Part shown: positions 57,265 to 64,000 of the stretch, piece after piece
Layout: every line of letters starts with the position of its first letter
How positions within the stretch are numbered: the first letter of the stretch is position 1
Source of the DNA: Gnetum montanum
Taxonomy: Eukaryota > Streptophyta > Gnetopsida > Gnetales > Gnetaceae
Assembly (NCBI GenBank): GCA_015680685.1
Contig: MNCI01010105.1
Coordinates: 105,057-169,056 of the forward strand
Direction: 5' to 3'
Length of the DNA stretch: 64,000 nucleotides
The notes under the pieces: generated by a model
Databases searched by the model: none
What the model saw: only the letters and a program-made list of their open reading frames with translations
What the model was told of the DNA's origin: nothing
Position numbers and translations under genes: made by a program

Positions 57265-59290
57265 TGTCACATCCTAAATTTTAACAATAGAAAATTTATA
57301 AAAAGTACTTAAAGATGTGAGAAACAAAACTTAATTTTGTAATAGACCCTTAAACAACTTAAATCCTTATCAAGCCATAAAAGCATGTAATGCTTAGAAA
57401 CTTAAAACTTTAAGAAGATCCACATAAAAGCATTTGTGCCACTTAAGCCTTATTTTAACATAAACTAGACTTTCACATAAAATCCATATTCATGGCCCAA
57501 TTTACAAATCCATATAATAGCCAACAACATAATAAAAAACACATAAAGAGATCATCTTTCATCCAATGTTGGTCCTTCTCCCAACTCCACCTTGACCTTT
57601 ACCAAAGCTTCTTGCTAAATTTGCATGGGACACATGCAAGAAGGATTAGTACACCTTCACATAGAAGAAATCTATACAAAATCTCCCTAGAGTGTGACTA
57701 GAAGATGGGGCCCAAGCTACCAAAACAATTCATTAGTGCTACTAACTATTTATCCAAACAAAAGTTAACATATAATTAACCACAAACTTGTACAAATTAT
57801 CCAAGGATGTTTAGTTTACTCGCAATAGTGGAAATTTCATGAGCAAACATTAGAATAACTACAAGGTTGATACTAACTAAAACTAGTCCTCATGTAAGCC
57901 AAGAATAGTTGTGTATTACAAACCCTTATGTATGTTTAAATCAACTATAGGATTATGTTATGACTAACATCAACCCTATAGTTACCCTAAGGTCTTAGCT
58001 TCTCACACCACTCTAAACAAGCATGATACATGGCTAAATATCAATCCTAAGAAAACATAGTTAGTTTACAAACCCATGATACTTACCTAATGACAATAAA
58101 TCCCAAGACATGATACTGACACAACATTATTCCCCAAGAAAAACATGGTCAATCTTCAACCACCATAATTGCTTGCCCATTTAGCACGAGTCACATATTA
58201 ACAACCTCTTGAAGTTATAACAACTATATTTTTTTCGAATGATTGTCAAAGCATTTTCAACATGTCAAATGCACCCATACATGTTTGAAATTCTACCAGT
58301 TGATGTCATTCAAAAGTGTGGTTTCCACTTAATGTCAAAGAAAATGTGTTGTACTAGAAAACACATCACAAATACATCATGAATTTTTTTGCAACCCCTA
58401 GCCAACTAATGAAAAAATTTGCAATGTACAAAAATGCTATAGTTGATGCCACCATTAGGAGGAGATGTCACAATAGAAAGATTAAGCTAAAATGCAAAGT
58501 AGAAGATCTTGAAAATGGAAAATTCTAAATTGCTCATCAAAATTAGGATTAGATTGATAATACATGCAATATGATTACATCAACATTGCAAACTATCATA
58601 AAATGAAACCAAGTACAAGAAAGTAAGATACTTATCAAAATTAATGGAATTAATAATATTTCCTCTCCCTCAAAAGCTTAGCTACGATCCAAGCTTTGAT
58701 AATCAAGAATAGGTTCAAATCTAGAAATTGTAAAGAGATCTGCCAAGCACAATCACATGTAAGAAAATGAAAGAGAGATTCATGCGTAATTAATGCCAAG
58801 AGAGCTAACAATGCCAAGTATTTATAGTGATAAGAGATAGGATTTGGGCAATTGCAAAAATAAAGAATTAATAACTATTTTCTAAAAATAAGATAGCATG
58901 TATCCACAAAGGGTCTAATGATCAACTAATGGATCAAAGCCACCAAAAGAGCACTATGATGAGTTTCATGTCCAAGAATGAGTTTCCAAGATAAAATAAA
59001 AAAAATAACTAGAATAAATCCAAAATATTCATTAGTATGGCTTATAACCATATTCTTACTTTATTCCAAAATATTAGAATAAAATAAAACATGAAAATAT
59101 AAATTAAATCATTAATAAAGTACTAATAAAGGACCACAACCATTCTTCTAACCTATCCACACTTAGGAGCAACAAGAGTTAGCAAGGATAATTACAAAAT
59201 AAACCAAAATAAAAATAAAAGATAAAAGGATATATAAAAATACCAAAATATCATATGTAAGAAAAGGGTCAAGATTCCAAAATATCACAT
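57265..59290. other. AT-rich DNA, no gene recognised
   Basis: Starts abruptly with TGTCACATCCTAAATTTT next to the LINE fragment, a plausible LTR-like start, but no matching end or primer site could be recognised. No coding family seen. Confidence 0.35.
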
Positions 59291-59294
59291 GTAA

Positions 59295-59425
59295 ACAATG
59301 ATATGTTAGCCTAGTGGCAAGACACTTAATTTGGAAGCTCTAGGTCATGGGTTTGATTCCGGTGGGCAATGCTAAGTTATATATGGTTCTAATTAGACTA
59401 TATATCTTAGGGTCTACCTATGTTT
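59295..59425 (+). mobile_element. tRNA-derived SINE
   Basis: RNA polymerase III internal promoter: A box TAGCCTAGTGG (59307-59317) and B box GGTTTGATTCC (59350-59360) at tRNA-like spacing. No tRNA cloverleaf was built. The 3' end is uncertain. Confidence 0.6.
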
Positions 59426-59547
59426 CACTTATTTTCGGTTCCAGCATCCCCAAGATTCCAAACCTTAAGATGCATATCAACTAAGAGGTCTCAAATTCAA
59501 GTCTTAATGATATAAAATAAGAGGTATCAACATACATGAACAAGGTA

Positions 59548-59815
59548 TCATCATCATCATCCTAGCATTGTCCCAACAAAATGAGGTTAGCTACATGAGT
59601 TATTTTTTGTCATTCACCTCTATGAAGAGCTAAATCTTTGTTTAATGGCCTAGATTACTATGCTTCACATTTGGAGAATACCCTAGCATCTATAAAATCT
59701 AAAAACAAACTCATCCATGAGATTTGGCAAGGTTTTACGATTGGTTGCCAACTTGACACTAATCCTCCTCCTTTTGTATGTGGGCTTGAGACTAGCATTG
59801 ATAGAGTTATACATT
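59548..59815 (-). mobile_element. RTE-type LINE 3' end, minus strand
   Basis: On the plus strand ATCATCATCATCCTAGCATT, GTCCCAACAAAATGAGGTTA and GCTACATGAG, then GGTTTTACGATTGGTTGCCA and ACTTGACACTAATCCTCC. These are recognisable words of the plant RTE LINE terminus, read in reverse. The trinucleotide tail marks the 3' end at the left. Confidence 0.6.
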
Positions 59816-59829
59816 AATAAGATGTCATA

Positions 59830-60905
59830 TAACAAAATACACCATTATATTTATAGAATAAGCATAATAATATCTAACAAAGCAAACACTCCAAGGTCTA
59901 AAACACCAATGTGTTGCAAATAGTATCTAATTCCTTAACAAAAATATTCTTACAATTATCATATGATAATTTTTCAAATTGTCATCATCACCTTCCATTA
60001 TTCAATAAGGCCATTAACAACAATAACATTTATTTTTTTACAAGTTTATGTGTGAATATATAGTCCTTTCCATTTAGATAATTCATCATATGAATCTCTA
60101 GCTTTTCCACATGCTAATCTATTAATGTCATCTATAACTTATTCTATGGTAAAATACAAATAATATCAACAAAAATTGCAAGAGAAACATCATCTTATAT
60201 TGATTCTATAATAAAACTTAAGTCTAATCATGAGTTCCATAAGCAATATAAGAACAAGTGAAGCAATTCATAACATTCTTATTTTGCAATGACATGATGA
60301 ATCTTAGGAACAATATAAAGGTGAAGTTCAAACCCAAAAGCAAAGATGAAAATTAGAAAAAAAAAGGAGCAATAGAAAAATAGAAACAAGCATAAGCATA
60401 AGAAAGGAAAGGATTATTAAAAGAATAAGTATTCTCCACAAAAGAAAGTATGTAATATCATTCATATAATTAAAATCCTTAGCATTCCAAAGATTATAAA
60501 TACTAAGATGAGTAAGAAGTAATTAGTTTCACTTGTAGAACTAATGAGTAAGTATTGTAGAAGATAAGAGCTATCACTGCAACTTAGGATTTAGTTTTTT
60601 AAATAAGAAGATTAGATCCAATTATGTTATATGTAGCCTAGATCTAACTTAATGAAGTACAAAGAAGAATAAATACAGATGTTTGTAATACAAGGTTATG
60701 AACTATGATTGATGTATCAATACTTGTGACACAATGAATGCTATGAATGATAGCTAAACAAGAAAGGCTAAGAAAAAACCTTATGAATACGTGTTATGAA
60801 GTAAGAATATAATAATGATGTTAAGTTTTTGTTATGAATTCTATGACAATTCTTAGAACATTGATCCTGATAAATTATAGATGCCTAAGAGTGTAAAAAA
60901 ATACC
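59830..60905. other. AT-rich DNA; possible copia LTR at its right end
   Basis: No coding family. The last 300 bases precede a copia-type primer site and could be an LTR, but no start or second copy was found. Confidence 0.3.
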
Positions 60906-60916
60906 TACCTATACTA

Positions 60917-60928
60917 TGGTATTAGAGC
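60917..60928 (+). other. Copia-type primer-binding site remnant
   Basis: TGGTATTAGAGC differs by one transition from TGGTATCAGAGC, the initiator-tRNA-Met site of Ty1/copia elements. Only 12 bases, so weak alone. Confidence 0.35.
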
Positions 60929-60929
60929 C

Positions 60930-61980
60930 TATATAGTTTGATTAAAGGAACAATGTGTTCTAAGAGGAAGTTAATAACTAACAAAAAAGTTAATAAACAT
61001 AAAGAAAAGAAGCATAATGATGACTGACATAGTAGTTGAAGGAAAGTTGCAAGAGATGTAATGCTCCAAATTATTTTGAGAAAACTATAAGAGTAAGATT
61101 GAAGTAATGAGTAAGAGAGGGGTGAGTAAAAGAAATTGGAAGACCAAGAGGAGGCATCTTCATTCTATGTAAAAAGAGTATTCAAAGGTTGCTCACATGA
61201 AGATGTGAACCATACATGAGCAACTTAGAGTGCCATAACAGATGATGGAAGATGTTCACCAATATTTAAGTGTAATAATGAGGCATACAGAAAGCTACAG
61301 TACTCATTCAAGGACTATTGACCTACAAAACCTATAAATGCATTCTTCTCGGGGGAGTTGAATCCATCCTCCACTTTCAATTCTAAGATAATAAGAACGT
61401 AACTAAAGCTTGTTGATGACATTCTGATACTTGATTGGAATAGCAGCTAAGAGATAGTGAGCTTCTACATCTAGTTTATTAAATCTAATGTGATATAAAT
61501 AAAATTATTTTTTGCCTTCTACATTAGCCCACATCTATAGCTACTTGGCTATATCTTCTCCATTAAATCTCTCTAATCATCATTTTTTCCAAAAAAGAAA
61601 GAGTTTCATTATTCGAGCAAGGGTATTTTTTAACAAGGATTTAAGCTAGAACTAAGGGATGTGCTTTCATCCACAATAATGTGATGTAAATAAAATTATT
61701 TTTACCTTCTACATTAGTTCACATTTGTGTTAAACCCTTCTACTTGACTAGGTGGAAAATATGCTTAGGATTTTGCTGCACATCCTCCCAAGAAATGTTC
61801 TATTTTCTCAATCATTGCATTTCCTAAAAGTGCCAACCATGATCTTGTAAATCATTAAGAACTACTTAAAAAAATTTGTCTTACCTTGAGATAGGCAAGC
61901 CATGACTATATGTAATGAATTAGCACAAGGCTTTTTCTTCTAAAGGTAATAACTCACATTCACATAATAACATTAAGTAA
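60930..61980. other. AT-rich DNA, nothing firm
   Basis: No recognisable gene. An about 35-bp sequence around GTAAATAAAATTATTTTT-CCTTCTACATTAG occurs twice (61495-61530 and 61685-61720). The stretch 61740-61980 may belong to the LINE to its right. Confidence 0.35.
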
Positions 61981-62445
61981 GGTGTTTACATCTTTACCTT
62001 TAATTCATTAAGAAGAATTTTTTTACACTCTTTTAATATGTTTACAAAGCTTAGCACTAAGTCCAAGTTCTTTCATTGAATTTGAAATTAAGAAAACATC
62101 ATTAACATGGAGTAGGAGTCTCACATAACTACTTTTAACTACAATTGCAAAATGAGTTGGTATTTTATGCATCCACCCTTTAGGTTCATTAAAAAAAACT
62201 AAATAAGTATGAGAAAGATGACATCTTTGTTTAACACCAAAAAAATTATTAAATAAAATTCTTTCTTGTTTATTTGAGAATTGAATAAATATCTCTTTAT
62301 TAAGTTTTTGGATAGCTAATAATAGTATGTTGGAGACTTATTAGTTTTCCAAGCACCTTCATAAGTATGTTGAATGAAATAATCATAATCCTTAGAAAAA
62401 TCTACCTATAGAATCAAAATCATAAGAGTCTACCTATATAATGAT
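61981..62445 (-). pseudogene. Second LINE reverse transcriptase fragment
   Basis: Minus strand: VDFSKDYDYFIQH (near 62400), FFGVKQRCHLSHTYLVFF (near 62240), PKGWMHKIPTHFAIVV, then YVRLLLHVNDVFLISNSMKE (near 62135-62075). These match the VDF.KAFD, GVKQGCPLSP and LLLYADD.VLIS blocks of plant LINEs. The YADD box is changed to HVND. Different subfamily from 56740-57264. Confidence 0.75.
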
Positions 62446-64000
62446 CAAAAGATGTCAAAAATATAGTATGTACATATATTTATTTAGGCATTTAAGAAGA
62501 TTGTGTTAATGCATCAATCTTGCTGCATCCCAGGGTATGTCAATGAGGCTACATTGATGCATATGCATTGATGTGATAGATTGATTTATTATTCATTAGT
62601 TTTTATCAAATCAATTTTATACCTTTTATTATATGTGATTGAATACAATATATAACTTAGATTATTAATCACATTATTTTTAACCCAAAGAAAGAGTCTC
62701 AAGCTACGTGAAAATTAAATATTAAATTCAAACATCATATAAGGCCACTTAATCCAATCTAATTGTTTAAGTCATCTTATTTCGAATATCAACTTATTGT
62801 TCATAAACCATGCTCTAATTTTACAACCAAGACCATGTATAATGATCATTCTTGAGAGGGAGCTCAATTAGTTGAAGGACTTTCTAAAGGAAATTATTCA
62901 GTTGCATTTTGAAGCATAAAAATTAAGGTAAGGAGCATTGAGAAGATTTGGTAACAATATTTAAGTTCCTAATAAGCACCAAAGTCACTACACCTTCATC
63001 TAATGTGGACTTGCCAACATTTGAAGATGGAATGTGCATAGTGATGATGTCATAGGATAATAATTGAATAAGATTCATCTAAATTAGCTATTCTAGAAGT
63101 TTTAGCTTATTTGAAGTTCTTTTTGACCACCATGAGTTGATCACAATTTGGTAGCTAGTCATGGTTTGCAAAACCACAAGCTATGGTGGTTGACCACGAG
63201 TCATGATCAAGTTATGTTCAAATACCATGAGCCCACCTTAGGCCATGGTCTATTTAGAATAGAGAAGAATAAACTCTGTGTATATCATGCATTATGATAA
63301 ACTTGTGGTTTAGTTGTGGTCCTATGGAAATTAGAAAATGACACCAAAACTAAATTTTTGAGAGAATCTAAGACAAATAGAGGGTAAAACCTGATAAATT
63401 GTGATTCTTAAGTCATAATACAACCTATAAACATGCTAAAGCTTAGTTAGATTACAAAAGAAGCATCAAATGGGCCTTGAATTTAACATGCATGTCCTGA
63501 ATGCACAAAAATACCATAAACTTCATGGACCTTCAAATCCATTTTAAAATGATCTCAAATGCTTTTGAAAACATGACAGAAAGATGAGAGATGGCTCTAG
63601 CAAGCTAGATAAGCTTGAAATAAGCACTTGCAAGAGATAAATATGCTTTTACATTATATTTTACTAAAAAAAGGAAAAACCCATGAATAGGAACATGAGA
63701 AATAACTTAAACATGAAATTTGGCAGTGAATCCATTAAATTACAACATGTAAACACTACTAAATTCTTCCAAACTTGAGTAAGAACATGAACATACTTTC
63801 ATTTAACTTTAGAAACTTAAAAGAACTTCAAATTGAAATATGCATGTAAGAAACTTAAGAGAAAGCATATAAACTATAAGAAACTATAGATTGAAAGCTT
63901 GAGAGAAATTCAGAGAGGAATCCATGGAAGGGGTTGATTCCAAAAAATGAGATGGCCATGCTACAAGAATGCTAGAAAAGAGAAAAGAGAAAGAAAAAGG
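62446..64000. other. AT-rich DNA, nothing recognised
   Basis: No gene or element ends. Words ACCACCATGAG, CTATGGTGG and ACCATGAGCC at 63125-63245 form short inverted repeats of unclear meaning. Confidence 0.4.

Noticed and set aside
57492-57701. 69-codon frame in AT-rich DNA
   Set aside because: Isolated, no family resemblance, composition like its surroundings.
1-64000. Host protein-coding gene, rRNA or functional tRNA gene
   Set aside because: None found; every coding-like stretch belongs to a mobile element or is unrecognised and broken.

Overview
The window looks like heterochromatic DNA of a seed plant with a large, repeat-rich genome. I found no host gene with an intact reading frame. 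Almost everything recognisable is an LTR retrotransposon of the Ty3/gypsy superfamily, from two non-chromovirus lineages. One is Tat/Ogre-like: long LTRs, gag-pro in one frame, tandem motifs in untranslated regions, and an extra gene. The other is Athila-like: tRNA-Asp primer site and an FMDD reverse transcriptase. LINE fragments, a SINE and AT-rich filler make up the rest. Species cannot be named from the sequence.

Layout. 1-6689 (+): 3' part of a Tat element (T1) with gag, protease, untranslated region and 3' LTR; it lacks pol. 6690-13943 (-): Athila element C, with a 5' LTR at its right end. 13944-about 20150 (+): Athila element D, head-to-head with C and lacking its own 5' LTR. 20150-23350: poorly understood DNA with a 22-bp palindrome, a decayed possible gene and a 276-bp direct duplication. 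23351-35957 (+): Tat element T2 (5' LTR, primer site, gag-pro, antisense gene), ending in a 192-bp N gap. 36150-50395: a scrambled mosaic of a second, inverted Tat copy (T3) with LTR fragments and a plus-strand integrase tail. 51026-56390: a complete Athila-related non-autonomous element E, with 798-bp LTRs, TTTGT target duplications and a nested solo LTR. 50816-64000 outside E: LINE pieces, a tRNA-derived SINE, one copia-like primer site and AT-rich sequence.

The most interesting item is an antisense, intron-containing gene inside the Tat element, present in T2 (30521-35293, minus strand) and T3 (43004-47815, plus strand). It lies between protease and reverse transcriptase, the position where Ogre-type elements are known to carry an intron. 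It has its own TATA box, at least eight exons with mostly conserved splice sites and phases, a degenerate FCP1/HAD-phosphatase-like domain lacking the catalytic aspartates, a second domain resembling plant transposon-associated proteins, and a coiled coil. Arrays of a degenerate motif ending in TAAACTA sit between gag-pro, antisense gene, pol and 3' untranslated region, as if marking module borders.

All element genes are decayed by stops and frameshifts, many of them consistent with C-to-T change at methylated sites. Exon limits, domain names and lineage labels come from reading the sequence by eye and were not checked by database search.
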